Shown here: one piece after another, positions 9,185 through 17,693 of the stretch | Position numbering within the stretch: the first letter of the stretch is position 1 | Layout of the letters: each line of letters starts with the position of its first letter | Assembly: GCA_958349055.1 (NCBI GenBank) | Contig: CATWBO010000001.1 | Span: 62,001-126,000, forward strand | Source of the DNA: an uncultured bacterium | GTDB taxonomy: Bacteria > Actinomycetota > Coriobacteriia > Coriobacteriales > Coriobacteriaceae | DNA: 64,000 bases | Direction of reading: 5' to 3' | Program-made: the position numbers and the translations under genes | Notes under the pieces: generated by a model | The model's input: only the letters and a program-made list of their open reading frames with translations | Database searches by the model: none | Told to the model about the DNA's origin: nothing

Positions 9185-9805
9185 ATGAAGAAACTGTATC
9201 TGCTCCGTCACGGTCAGACGGAGTTCAATGTCAAAAAGCTCGTCCAGGGCCGCTGCGATTCACCGCTAACGGACTTGGGCCGTCAGCAGGCCGCAAAGGC
9301 CGCCGCATGGCTTAAAGCCCGCGACGTCACCCCCGACAAGGTAGTCTCGTCTCCTTTAAGCCGAGCCATGGCCACGGCTCGGCTCGTCGCAGGCGAGCTC
9401 CTCGGCCCGGACGCCGCCGTCGAGCCCTGCGAAGGCATCATCGAACGCTGCTATGGCTCCTTTGAAGGGGGCCCGCACGACGCACTGCCTACCGACGTCT
9501 GGGATCCGGGCGAGGACTTAATCCCCTTCGGAGGGGAGGGAAGTCAGGCGCTGCAAGAGCGTATGGTAAGCACGCTCGCTAATCTCATGAGCGCCGATGA
9601 TGTTGAAACCGTCCTGGCAGTAAGCCACGGCAGCGCCAGCCGCCAATTCATCAAAGCCGCCGCCCCAGAGGGCTTCGAACTCCCAGCAAAGCTCCCCAAC
9701 TGCGCCATCATGATCTTTGATTTTGAGGATTCGCAAGAAGAATGCGACACGTCCCAATGTAAGTTCACCTTGCAGCAGATCATCGATCCTCAACAAAGTC
9801 TTTAG
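9185..9805 (+). CDS. Histidine phosphatase family protein (phosphoglycerate mutase-like)
   Basis: This 206-residue protein begins LYLLRHGQTEFN; the RHG with His9 is the phospho-accepting site of the histidine phosphatase superfamily. A second-half SHGSASRQF supplies the other conserved His. The substrate cannot be told; broad phosphatases of this type act on sugar phosphates and nucleotides. An AAAAGGGGAGACC ribosome-binding region precedes the ATG. A damaged copy of this gene's 3' end recurs at 21193-21389, making this gene the left edge of the sulfatase/PTS island. Confidence 0.9.
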   Translation: MKKLYLLRHGQTEFNVKKLVQGRCDSPLTDLGRQQAAKAAAWLKARDVTPDKVVSSPLSRAMATARLVAGELLGPDAAVEPCEGIIERCYGSFEGGPHDALPTDVWDPGEDLIPFGGEGSQALQERMVSTLANLMSADDVETVLAVSHGSASRQFIKAAAPEGFELPAKLPNCAIMIFDFEDSQEECDTSQCKFTLQQIIDPQQSL

Positions 9806-9852
9806 CCTGAGCGAGCAGAGTTAAGCAGGCATCAACGTGTCGTCTCCCGAGC
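9791..9852 (+). repeat. Left direct repeat bounding the sulfatase/PTS island
   Basis: This 62-base block spans the last codons and stop of the histidine phosphatase gene and the start of the agaS remnant. It recurs at 21328-21389 with only two mismatches, at 9831/21368 and 9849/21386; the first 40 bases are identical. More distant similarity extends upstream through the phosphatase gene (9585-9790 versus 21193-21327). Confidence 0.9.
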
Positions 9853-10064
9853 TTTGGCTTGACACGCTGAACATCTACAAGGATAACCTTGAGGCCGTCG
9901 AGGCGTTCCTGGCCGACGCCCGCGCCATGGGCGACGGTCGCCTCAATGTGGTGCTCACCGGTGCCGGCACCTCCGATTACGTGGGTGAGGTTGTCGTCCT
10001 CAACCCCGACCTATCCCTCGTCGAGACCTATCTCGGTGGCGAGAGCGTCTACACTGAGAAGTAG
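9837..10064 (+). pseudogene. In-frame deletion scar joining the agaS N-terminus to a nagA-like C-terminus
   Basis: The 75-residue frame is a chimera. Residues 1-50 resemble the N-terminus of an AgaS-type SIS-domain sugar isomerase, including VVLTGAGTSDYVGE (compare the family's ILTGAGTSAFIGE). Residues from about 51 (VVLNPDLSLVETYLGGESV) resemble the last strand of N-acetylglucosamine/galactosamine-6-phosphate deacetylases. The catalytic parts of both enzymes are missing, so function is unlikely. The simplest reading is a deletion with its junction near 9985-9995 that removed most of an amino-sugar operon. The family assignments come from motif recall and need a database search. Confidence 0.7.
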
Positions 10065-10098
10065 CTGCTGACCTATTTGCGATTTGATGCGAATAATG

Positions 10099-10133
10099 AG
10101 ACCCCGATTCGGCTTTATCGAATCGGGGTCTTT
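10099..10133. terminator. Hairpin terminator between the agaS/nagA scar and the convergent deoR genes
   Basis: A 13-base-pair perfect stem (10099-10111 with 10119-10131) encloses a seven-base loop and is followed by a short T run on the plus strand. It lies between convergent genes and could serve both. Confidence 0.75.
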
Positions 10134-10163
10134 GCTGTGGTGTCCAGCTAAATCAAAACAGGC

Positions 10164-10925
10164 CTATTCTGCGACGATGATGCGAGTTGATTCGAGAACC
10201 ATGGAACGCTGTTTGTCGTTGACATTTGCATCGGTGATGAGTGCGTCCATTTGATCGAGATTGAAGAAGCCGAAGAAGTCCATCTGTCCGATCTTGCTTG
10301 AATCGCAGACAAGGTAACGCTTGGCGGCGCGATCGCAAGCGAGCGCCTGTAAGCGTCCTTCCTCAAGGTTAGAACAGGAGATGGATTGGGCGAGTACGCC
10401 GTTGGTGCCGATAAAGCAAGTGTCGATACCGAGCGGGGCGAGAGCATCTTCGGCGATGGGCCCGACGAAAGAACCCGATCGTTTGCGATACTGTCCTCCC
10501 AGGGCCCAGATCTCCACATCGTTACGCGTCTGGAGCATGTTCAGCACGATGATGCTGTTTGTGATGACGCGCAGCCGCATGCGCGGCAGCGCACGGGCGA
10601 TGAGAGCGCAAGTCGAACCGGGTCCGAGGAAGATGGTGTCGCGCTCTCTGATGAGGTTGACAGCGGTGCGTGCGATATGCTCTTTTTCAGGGGAGCGGAT
10701 TGAGAGCTTTTCAAAAAACGGGACCTCTTCGGCAATGGGGGAGCCGCTTGAAAGTCGGATGCCACCGTACTCGCGGATGACGCCAGCGCGTCGCGAGAGC
10801 TCATCGAAGTCTCTTCGAGCGGTCATTTCAGATATACCAAAGATTGTTGCGGCTTGGGCAACAGTGACCATTCCGCGCTGAGCGCACAGCTCAAGTAATT
10901 GTTCGTGACGTTCGGGTTTAAGCAT
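10164..10925 (-). CDS. DeoR/GlpR-family transcriptional regulator
   Basis: This 253-residue repressor has an N-terminal DeoR-type winged helix (residues 6-57, with MTARRDFDELSRRAGVIREYGG) and a C-terminal sugar-phosphate-sensing domain containing IFLGPGSTCALIARAL. Such proteins release DNA when they bind a phosphorylated sugar. It is the second gene of a two-regulator unit, 15 bases after the neighbouring deoR gene, and divergent from the PTS operon. Control of the PTS/sulfatase genes is inferred from position. Confidence 0.9.
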   Translation of the reverse strand: MLKPERHEQLLELCAQRGMVTVAQAATIFGISEMTARRDFDELSRRAGVIREYGGIRLSSGSPIAEEVPFFEKLSIRSPEKEHIARTAVNLIRERDTIFLGPGSTCALIARALPRMRLRVITNSIIVLNMLQTRNDVEIWALGGQYRKRSGSFVGPIAEDALAPLGIDTCFIGTNGVLAQSISCSNLEEGRLQALACDRAAKRYLVCDSSKIGQMDFFGFFNLDQMDALITDANVNDKQRSMVLESTRIIVAE

Positions 10926-10940
10926 GGCTTGCCAATTGGA

Positions 10941-11705
10941 TTATGCGGTAATGACGGAGGTATAGGCGCGGAGGGCCTCGATGGTCCGGGGGTCTGCGTC
11001 CTCGTTAATGAATGCCGCGGTCATATCCTCCAGTGTGGTGAAAAGGCAGAAGTCGCGCCTTCCGACTTTTTCAGCATCTACAACAAGATAACGCTCCTGA
11101 GCTCGAGAAAGAGCGTCTGAGAGGACCATGGCTGCATCGGGACGAGAGCCAAAGACCTCGTTTCCAAAAATACCGGTTGCCGAGACGTAGGCCTTGGGAG
11201 CGGATAGACCGTAGGGGCCGCGGCCGTTGTATGGCATGGTGAAAACTCGCGTGTCGTGACGCATCATGCCACCAACAAAGAATAGATCTATATGTGGATT
11301 GTCGGCTAGCAGGTTCAGCACGGGAAGACTGTTGGTGACGACGCGTATGTCCTCCTGGGGCAAATACGAACACATGAGCTCGAGAGTGGAGCCTCCACCG
11401 AGAAAGATCGTATCGCCGGCTGAGACGGTTTGGGCGGCGGCTATAGCAGCGGCACGTTTCTGATCAACTTGAAAACGACGTTTCTCCTCATGCGGGGTCA
11501 AACGTGAAAGGGCTGTTCCGTGGGCGGAGTGTGGAAGCTGAGCCCCTCCGTGTACGCGCACAAGAAGGCCCTTGTCGGCAAGCTCGGCCAGGTCACGCCT
11601 GATGGTCATATCCGAAACAGATAGGGTATTAGATATCTCGTTTACCGATACCGAATGATGTTGATCGAGCAAGTCGAGAATGGCCTGCTGGCGTTCGGAT
11701 TTCAT
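10941..11705 (-). CDS. DeoR/GlpR-family transcriptional regulator, AgaR-like
   Basis: This 254-residue protein has the DeoR helix-turn-helix (SVSVNEISNTLSVSDMTIRRD) and a ligand domain with IFLGGGSTLELMCSYL. The start was set at 11705 because GGGAG lies nine to ten bases before that ATG; an in-frame ATG at 11723 has no such site. It is divergently transcribed from the PTS EIIA gene across about 260 bases that contain a 9-base tandem repeat resembling DeoR-family operators. It probably represses the PTS/sulfatase operon, but this is positional inference. Confidence 0.9.
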   Translation of the reverse strand: MKSERQQAILDLLDQHHSVSVNEISNTLSVSDMTIRRDLAELADKGLLVRVHGGAQLPHSAHGTALSRLTPHEEKRRFQVDQKRAAAIAAAQTVSAGDTIFLGGGSTLELMCSYLPQEDIRVVTNSLPVLNLLADNPHIDLFFVGGMMRHDTRVFTMPYNGRGPYGLSAPKAYVSATGIFGNEVFGSRPDAAMVLSDALSRAQERYLVVDAEKVGRRDFCLFTTLEDMTAAFINEDADPRTIEALRAYTSVITA

Positions 11706-11967
11706 GAGTGCCGACTCCCTCATCGAGCGTTTGTTCTTATTTCAATGTAAACGAACAACATAAATAAACGCAAACCGTTCACGAAGGCACATTACCTTTC
11801 ACCGGTCAAAACATAACGCTCACGGAAAAAACCATCAAATAGGAGGTAAATAGAGCTCATTCCAAAAATCATCTCTTGACCAATAAACAAATATAGACGA
11901 ACATAAACGAACAGAACGAACAGAACGAACAGAACGAAGAGAATTAATAAGTATGAAAGGACAGAAG
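11706..11967. promoter_or_regulatory. Divergent control region with five 9-base tandem repeats
   Basis: The gap between the deoR gene and the EIIA gene is AT-rich. At 11897-11941 it contains five head-to-tail 9-base units, three of them exactly AACGAACAG (11906-11932) with variant units on both sides. Read on the other strand this is a TTCGTT-type direct repeat, the form of operator used by AgaR/GatR/LacR members of the DeoR family. A related AAACGAACAAC occurs near 11750, close to the deoR start. A proper -10/-35 pair was not convincing. Confidence 0.65.
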
Positions 11968-12408
11968 ATGCGTATCGGTGTCATCCTTGCAAGTCACGGA
12001 GAGTTCGCTCAGGCCGCCCTCGGCGCCGTCGAGATGATTGCGGGCAAGCAGCCTGATGTCATCGCTCTTGGTCTCACCGCCGAGAAGAGCCTGGAGTCTT
12101 TCGAGTCCGAGATGCGCGAGGCTTACGAGACCCTCAGCGCCGAGTGCGAACTCGTCGTCACCCTATGCGACATCTACGGCGGCACCCCATTCAACGTGAC
12201 TACCCGCTGCCTGCTCAACGGCATGAACATGGTTGCCTACACTGGCCTGTCCATGCCCGTTGCGGTCGAGCTCCTGCTCACCCGCGATGGCCTCGATTCC
12301 GCCGACGCGGTCCGTGCCCAGCTCACTGCCGCTCACGCCGGGGCCCAGCAGGAGATCAAGGCTCCCGCTCCGGCCGTGGAGGCAGACGAGGACGATTTGG
12401 ACCTCTAG
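11968..12408 (+). CDS. PTS mannose-family EIIA component
   Basis: This 146-residue protein accepts phosphate from HPr on His10 in the ILASHGEFA motif of the mannose-family EIIA domain, and passes it to EIIB. An in-frame ATG at 11953 exists, but AAAGGA lies six bases before the ATG at 11968, so the later start was used. The C-terminal 25 residues are an acidic Ala/Pro-rich tail. It is the first gene of the EIIA-EIIB-EIIC-EIID set. General PTS proteins EI and HPr are not in the window. Confidence 0.9.
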   Translation: MRIGVILASHGEFAQAALGAVEMIAGKQPDVIALGLTAEKSLESFESEMREAYETLSAECELVVTLCDIYGGTPFNVTTRCLLNGMNMVAYTGLSMPVAVELLLTRDGLDSADAVRAQLTAAHAGAQQEIKAPAPAVEADEDDLDL

Positions 12409-12525
12409 GCTCGTTAGCCCGTCGATTCGAGTGGCGCTCACCCGTATCCCCCGAGTGGGCGCCTCGATCGAGCAGAGCATTCGTAAACGGTACTGAAGGA
12501 ACGTGCAAACGAAAAGGAGAACATC

Positions 12526-13002
12526 ATGGCACTCAAACTCGTCGACATCGATGACCGCCTGATCCACGGTCAGGTCGCCACCACTTGGATTCCCGACTTC
12601 GGCATCGAATCGGCAATCATTGTCTCGGATAAGGTCGCCAACGACCCCGTCCAGAAGTCCGTCGCCGGCCTCGCCGCCCCCGACATCAAGGTCTCCGTCT
12701 TCGGTGTCGAGAAGTTCATTGAGGTCCTCAAGAAGACCGAGCTCAAGAAGGCCACGATGGTGCTCTTCACCAACCCCATCGACGCCCTCAAGCTGCACGA
12801 GAACGGCTTGCCGTTCGACTACCTGAACGTCTCCGGCATGCGCTTCAACGAGCAGCGTCATCGCCTGCACAAGAACATGTCCGTCACCGCCGAGGAAAAG
12901 GCCGCCTTCGAGGAGCTCATTGGCCTCGGCGTCGACTGCTGGATGCAGACCACCACGCGCGATTCCAAGGAGCCCGTGTCCGAGCTCCTCAAGAACTACT
13001 AA
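12526..13002 (+). CDS. PTS mannose/fructose/sorbose-family EIIB component
   Basis: This 158-residue cytoplasmic EIIB carries the phosphorylated His14 in DIDDRLIHGQV, the family's hallmark near the N-terminus. It hands the phosphate to the incoming sugar at the EIIC/EIID channel. An AAAAGGAGAAC site precedes the ATG. Sequence alone does not fix the sugar; closest expectations are amino sugars such as N-acetylgalactosamine, given the AgaS/NagA remnant and sulfatases nearby. Confidence 0.92.
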   Translation: MALKLVDIDDRLIHGQVATTWIPDFGIESAIIVSDKVANDPVQKSVAGLAAPDIKVSVFGVEKFIEVLKKTELKKATMVLFTNPIDALKLHENGLPFDYLNVSGMRFNEQRHRLHKNMSVTAEEKAAFEELIGLGVDCWMQTTTRDSKEPVSELLKNY

Positions 13003-13082
13003 GTAAGTAACCATCTCCGGGCATGTGAACCCGGGGCGTGCCCATCGGAGGGAACGATGGGCGAATAGGGAAGGAGAGGCTT

Positions 13083-13892
13083 ATGCTTCAGGCACTTCTG
13101 CTCGCCATCTGGGCGGGTCTGTGCACTTGGGACCAGTTCGGTCCCCACCTGGGCTTCCGCAAGCCCCTGCTGGCATCCGTCGGCGTCGGCATCATCCTCG
13201 GTGACATGACGACCGCCATCATGATCGGCGCGACCATGGAGCTCATGTGGCTCGGCGTCAACAACATCGGCGCTTATGTTCCGCCGGATGTCATCTCCGG
13301 CACCATCGTCGGTGCCGCCCTGGGCATCATGGGTTCCACCGACACCGCCAGCGCCATCGCCCTGGCAGTCGCCATCGGCATCCCCACCGCCACCTTGGTT
13401 CAGCAGCTGAACATCTTGGTCATGACCACTAACGTCTCGCTTGTCCACGGTGCCGACAAGGCCATCGAGTCCGGTAAGTTCAACGCCGTCAACAAGTTCT
13501 TCTGGACCGGCGCCCTGTGCTTCTTCCTGACCCGCGCCGTTCCCGTCTTCATCGCCACGGGCATCGGCTCCTTCGTGATCGAGGACATCATGGCCTTCCT
13601 GCAGAACCAGGTTCCGTGGGTCCTCACCGGCTTCTCCACCGCCGGTGGCATGATGCCCGCCGTCGGTCTGGCCATGCTCCTCACCATGATGATGAAGAAG
13701 AACATGTGGATCTTCCTGCTGCTCGGCTTTATCATGGCCGCCTTCCTCAACGTCCCGACCGTGGGCATCGCGCTCGCCGCTTGCGCCGCCGCCGGCGTGT
13801 GGGACGTCATTACCGAGGGCCAGAAGAATCAACCCGCCCCTGCCGCCGCCTCTGCCGCCGGCTCCGATGATGACGAGGAGTACGATCTCTAA
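13083..13892 (+). CDS. PTS mannose-family EIIC membrane component
   Basis: This 269-residue integral membrane protein forms the sugar channel with EIID. It shows several hydrophobic segments and the family pattern GDMTTAIMIGATMELMWLGVNNIG near residue 40. The track can be extended upstream, but GAAGGAGAGG precedes the ATG at 13083. The C-terminus ends in an Ala/Pro stretch and an acidic tail. Its stop overlaps the EIID start by one base. Confidence 0.92.
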   Translation: MLQALLLAIWAGLCTWDQFGPHLGFRKPLLASVGVGIILGDMTTAIMIGATMELMWLGVNNIGAYVPPDVISGTIVGAALGIMGSTDTASAIALAVAIGIPTATLVQQLNILVMTTNVSLVHGADKAIESGKFNAVNKFFWTGALCFFLTRAVPVFIATGIGSFVIEDIMAFLQNQVPWVLTGFSTAGGMMPAVGLAMLLTMMMKKNMWIFLLLGFIMAAFLNVPTVGIALAACAAAGVWDVITEGQKNQPAPAAASAAGSDDDEEYDL

Positions 13893-14722
13893 TGGGTAAG
13901 ATCTCCAACTCCACCCTGAACAAGGTCCTGCTGCGCACCCAGGGTTGCCAATTCGCGCACAACTACGAGCGCATGCAGTCGCTGTCCCTGACCTACTGCT
14001 TTGCCCCTGTCCTCGAGGAGCTCTACAAGGACGCCCCCAAGGAGGAGCGCGTTAACGCCATGAAGCGCCACCTCGAGTACTTCAACACCCACCCGCTCGC
14101 GATCCCCTTCATCCTTGGCATCACCGCCGCCCTGGAGGAGACCACGGATGAGGATCAGAAGGACACCGTCGTCGGCATCAAGACCTCCCTCATGGGTCCC
14201 TTCGCCGGCCTTGGTGACTCCCTGCTGAACCTCACCTGGTTCCCGATCGCCGGCTCCATCGGCGCATCTATGTGCGTCGACAACGGCTCCATTGTGGGTC
14301 CGCTCGTGATGTTCTTGCTCATCAACCTGCTGTACTGGCCGCTGAAGTACTTCGGCCTGCACAAGGGTTACGAGATGGGCATGGAGCTCGTCGAGAAGGC
14401 GGGCGTCCAGGTCTTCGACCGTCTGGGCAACCTCGCCAACGTGCTGGGCGTCATGGTCACCGGCGGCCTGATCGCCACGACCGTTAAGCTCAAGCTTGCC
14501 GTGCAGTTCGCCTTCGGTGAGGGTGACCCGCTGGTGCTCCAGGACCAGCTCGATAAGGTGTTGCCCTTCCTGCTGCCTGTCGTTCTGACTTTCATCTGCT
14601 ATCGCCTGCTCAAGAAGGGCCAGGGCAAGAACTCCGCCCAGATCATCATCGGTCTGATTGTGTTCTCCCTTGTGTTCGCCGCTATCGGTTTCTACTTCCC
14701 GGCGTTCAAGATCTTCGCCTAA
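13892..14722 (+). CDS. PTS mannose-family EIID membrane component
   Basis: This 276-residue protein is the EIID partner unique to mannose-family systems. The N-terminal region has QGCQFAHNYERMQSLSLTYC and later GPFAGLGDSLLNLTWFPI, both typical of EIID. It starts inside the EIIC stop (TAATG), indicating translational coupling. A GC-rich hairpin follows before the sulfatase gene. Confidence 0.93.
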   Translation: MGKISNSTLNKVLLRTQGCQFAHNYERMQSLSLTYCFAPVLEELYKDAPKEERVNAMKRHLEYFNTHPLAIPFILGITAALEETTDEDQKDTVVGIKTSLMGPFAGLGDSLLNLTWFPIAGSIGASMCVDNGSIVGPLVMFLLINLLYWPLKYFGLHKGYEMGMELVEKAGVQVFDRLGNLANVLGVMVTGGLIATTVKLKLAVQFAFGEGDPLVLQDQLDKVLPFLLPVVLTFICYRLLKKGQGKNSAQIIIGLIVFSLVFAAIGFYFPAFKIFA

Positions 14723-14754
14723 TCGCGAGCTTATCAAAAGGCAAATCGTTTGAT

Positions 14755-14782
14755 GCCCGCGCCCCGCATGCCGGGCGCGGGC
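14755..14782 (+). promoter_or_regulatory. GC-rich hairpin between the PTS genes and the first sulfatase
   Basis: A 10-base-pair perfect stem (14755-14764 with 14773-14782) with an eight-base loop lies 32 bases after the EIID stop. It lacks a T tract, so it may act as an attenuator or mRNA-stability element that separates PTS from sulfatase expression. Confidence 0.55.
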
Positions 14783-14891
14783 CTCGTTGTCTCATGTGCT
14801 CTCCATCGTGCGCGATCGGGGTGCGCTCCATTATGCCCATGTGCCTTTGGCGTATCGCCATCTGGCAAATCCAACTATCGAAAGGATGCCA

Positions 14892-16388
14892 ATGAGAACC
14901 GTCCTCGTGCTCATGGATACTCTGCGTCGCGACGTCCTGTCGTGCTACAACCCCGCAACCGACGTCCAGACCCCCAATCTCGATGCCTTTGCCGAGCGTT
15001 CCTGCGTGTTCGACAACCACTGGATCGGCTCGGCTCCCTGCATGCCTGCCCGCCGCGACATCCTCACCGGTCGCTACAACTTCCTCGAGCGCCCCTGGGG
15101 CCCCATCGAGCCCTTCGATGTGACGCTGCCGGCCTGCCTGCGCGCGAACGGCAACTTCTGCCACATCACCACCGACCACTGCCACTACCTACGCACCGGT
15201 GGCGAGGGCTACCTCCAGGAGTTCAACACCTGGGATTACTACCGCGGCCAGGAGGGCGACCCGTGGGTCAGCCGCATCGATGAGCCGAATAACATGCCCG
15301 AGACCTTCTACGGGCGCGTGCGCGAGCAGTACCAGAAGAACCGTCAGCTCTGGCCCAACGAAGAGGACATGCCGAGCCCCAAGACCTTCCAGTCCGCCTG
15401 CGACTGGATCGACGGCAATGCTGGGGCCGACGACTTCTTCCTTATGGTTGAGGCCTTCGACCCGCACGAGCCCTTCGATGTGCCCGACAAGTACATGGAG
15501 ATGTACGGCGGCACTGGCGAGCTCGACCGCGACTACTTCGAGATTCCTGAGTACAAGCGCGTCTCCGCCACCGACGTCAACAAGGGCGCGGAGGACTACC
15601 TGCAGCGCCGCTACAAGGCCCTCGTCACCATGACCGACCGCTGGTTTGGTAGGCTCATCGACAAGCTCGAGGAGCGCGGGATGCTGGACGATACCATGGT
15701 CATGGTCACCACCGACCACGGCTATTTCCTGGGCGAGCGCGACTACATGGGCAAAAACTACATGCACCTGTATAACGAGCTCGCGCATCTGCCGTTCATT
15801 GTGCACTTCCCGGGTAACGCCCGCGCCGGCGAGCATGCCCGCCAGCTCACTCAGGCAATCGACATCATGCCCACGGTGCTTGAGGCCCACGGCTGCGAGA
15901 TTCCCGCAGATGTGTGCGGCACCTCCCTCGTGCCGCTCATGACGGATGCTGACGCGCCCACGCGTGGCTACGCCCTGTACGGCGTGCACGCCATGACCGT
16001 CAACGTCACCGACGGCCGCTATACCTACTTCCGCGCGCCGGTCGCCGGCAACCAGCCGTGCTTCGAGTACACCGCACTGCCGCACACCATCCGCAAAAAG
16101 ATGGGTTCGGACTGCCCGGAGGAGATTGAGTGTGGCCGCTACTTCAAACGCACCAAGTACCCGCTGTTCAAGATCCCCTGTAAGAAGCCGGCCCAGATCG
16201 AGGGAGCCACGCCGCTCGCCGAGGTCGAGCAGACGATGCTGTTCGACCTTGAGAGTGACTACGGCCAGGTTAATAATCTCGCCGGCAAGGACGACCACGC
16301 CGAACAGCGCATGATTGACCTGCTGCTGCGCGGCCTGGAGGAGCATGAGTCCCCGGCCGAGCAAAAGGAGCGCCTGGGCTTGGCCTAA
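14892..16388 (+). CDS. Cys-type sulfatase, predicted cytoplasmic
   Basis: This 498-residue protein is a type I sulfatase, which hydrolyses sulfate esters with a formylglycine residue. The maturation motif C-x-P-x-R is Cys50 in PCMPARRDILTGR, and the metal site is formed by Asp9 near the N-terminus and the TTDHG motif. No signal peptide is visible: it starts MRTVLVLMDTLRRD and runs directly into the alkaline-phosphatase fold. The substrate should therefore be inside the cell, fitting a sugar imported by the adjacent PTS. The start at 14892 follows AAAGG and matches the family N-terminus. A hairpin separates it from its likely maturase. Confidence 0.92.
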   Translation: MRTVLVLMDTLRRDVLSCYNPATDVQTPNLDAFAERSCVFDNHWIGSAPCMPARRDILTGRYNFLERPWGPIEPFDVTLPACLRANGNFCHITTDHCHYLRTGGEGYLQEFNTWDYYRGQEGDPWVSRIDEPNNMPETFYGRVREQYQKNRQLWPNEEDMPSPKTFQSACDWIDGNAGADDFFLMVEAFDPHEPFDVPDKYMEMYGGTGELDRDYFEIPEYKRVSATDVNKGAEDYLQRRYKALVTMTDRWFGRLIDKLEERGMLDDTMVMVTTDHGYFLGERDYMGKNYMHLYNELAHLPFIVHFPGNARAGEHARQLTQAIDIMPTVLEAHGCEIPADVCGTSLVPLMTDADAPTRGYALYGVHAMTVNVTDGRYTYFRAPVAGNQPCFEYTALPHTIRKKMGSDCPEEIECGRYFKRTKYPLFKIPCKKPAQIEGATPLAEVEQTMLFDLESDYGQVNNLAGKDDHAEQRMIDLLLRGLEEHESPAEQKERLGLA

Positions 16389-16407
16389 GATTCATGCGGT
16401 GATTGTG

Positions 16408-16452
16408 CGGGCCGGATGCGCCGCCTCGGGTAAGGAGGTGGTTTCCGGCCCG
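16408..16452 (+). promoter_or_regulatory. Extended hairpin between the sulfatase and maturase genes
   Basis: A nine-base-pair outer stem (16408-16416 with 16444-16452) encloses an inner seven-pair stem containing one G-U pair (CCGCCTC with GAGGTGG). It lies in the 103-base gap and has no T tract; it could tune downstream expression or protect the mRNA. Confidence 0.5.
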
Positions 16453-16491
16453 ATGAGTGAGGGCTAGCCTGTGCGAAGGGGGGTATGTGCC

Positions 16492-17592
16492 ATGTGCGCG
16501 AAGCATATTGGCTTTTTGATAAAACCGGCATCGAGTGCTTGCAACATGCGGTGCAGGTACTGCTTTTACTGCGATGTCGCTGCTCATCGCGAGGAGCGGA
16601 GCGCCCGCGTCATGGGCGAAGACGTGGCAAGTGCCATCATCGACCGTGCACTCGCCGTGGCGAGTGATGCGCACATTTCTTTCGCCTTCCAGGGCGGCGA
16701 GCCCACCCTGGCCGGCCTTGACTTCTTCCATTCGTTCGTCGCGCGGGTGGAGGAGCGCCGTGAGAACCAGCGGGTGAGCTGGGCGTTGCAGACCAACGGC
16801 TACCTGATCGAAGAGGAATGGGCCGAGTTCTTCCGCGAGCACGGGTTCCTCATCGGAGTCTCGGTTGACGCTTATCGCGACCTGCACGATTCGATGCGTC
16901 CCGATGCGCACGGTGCCGCTACGTACGCGCGCGTCATGAGCGGCGTTCGCCTGCTGCGCGAGCGCGGCGTGGACGTCAACATACTCTCGGTCCTCACCTC
17001 GCAGATGGCGGCGCATCCACAGCGCGTCTTCTCCTTCATCAAGCAGGAGAAGATCACCCATATCCAGTTCATCCCGTGCCTGCCGGGCCTCGACGATGAG
17101 CGGGACACGTTCTCGCTCGACCCGCGTGCCTTCTCCTCGTTCTACCGCCGCTTGTTCGACTTGTGGTGGCGCGAGCTCGGTGCTGGGCGCTATGTGAGCA
17201 TCTGGCTGTTCGAGAACGTCATGCAGATGGCGCTCGGGCAGTTTCCGTCGCAGTGCGGTATGCTCGGCCGCTGCGCTCCGCAGTTCGTGGTGGAAAGCGA
17301 CGGTTCGGTGTATCCGTGCGACTTCTATGCGCTGGATGAGTACCGCGTGGGCGATATTCGCGTCGATTCCCTTGAGGCAATGGCGACCTGTGAGACCATG
17401 CGCATGTTTTTGAACGAGCCGCGTCGCGATTGCGCGCGGTGCGCCGATTGCCCCTTTGAGGGCATTTGCCATCGCAACTGCAAGCGCCTGAACATCGCCT
17501 ATTACGATGCGGGCTACTGCGGGCTGCGTGAGTTTTTGGAGTACGCCTATCCCGGCCTGCAGCGCGTGGCTCGCATGTTCACGCGGCGCTGA
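16492..17592 (+). CDS. Anaerobic sulfatase-maturating enzyme (radical SAM)
   Basis: This 366-residue enzyme converts the active-site Cys of sulfatases to formylglycine without oxygen. The radical-SAM cluster is held by Cys17, Cys21 and Cys24 (CxxxCxxC), and a SPASM-type C-terminal region supplies further cysteines (SQCGMLGRC, YPCDFYAL, CARCADCPFEGICHRNC) for two auxiliary clusters. A GTG at 16471 is in frame, but AAGGGGGG lies eight bases before the ATG at 16492, which gives the usual family length. It lies between its two presumed substrates. Confidence 0.93.
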   Translation: MCAKHIGFLIKPASSACNMRCRYCFYCDVAAHREERSARVMGEDVASAIIDRALAVASDAHISFAFQGGEPTLAGLDFFHSFVARVEERRENQRVSWALQTNGYLIEEEWAEFFREHGFLIGVSVDAYRDLHDSMRPDAHGAATYARVMSGVRLLRERGVDVNILSVLTSQMAAHPQRVFSFIKQEKITHIQFIPCLPGLDDERDTFSLDPRAFSSFYRRLFDLWWRELGAGRYVSIWLFENVMQMALGQFPSQCGMLGRCAPQFVVESDGSVYPCDFYALDEYRVGDIRVDSLEAMATCETMRMFLNEPRRDCARCADCPFEGICHRNCKRLNIAYYDAGYCGLREFLEYAYPGLQRVARMFTRR

Positions 17593-17693
17593 TCCTGCCC
17601 GGGTTTTGCCTCGTCGTAGTTGTGTGGGGCTCTGCGCCCCTCCCGCCTTGACCACTCAATCTTCATCCCGTTCCCGTGAGTTTGGAGTTCCCT

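Noticed and set aside
9791..9852. A tRNA attachment site at the island edge
   Set aside because: No tRNA-like fold or CCA end is visible; the repeat is protein-coding sequence plus spacer.
10941..11723. Start of the AgaR-like gene at 11723
   Set aside because: The ATG at 11705 has a GGGAG site at proper spacing, and the upstream one has none.
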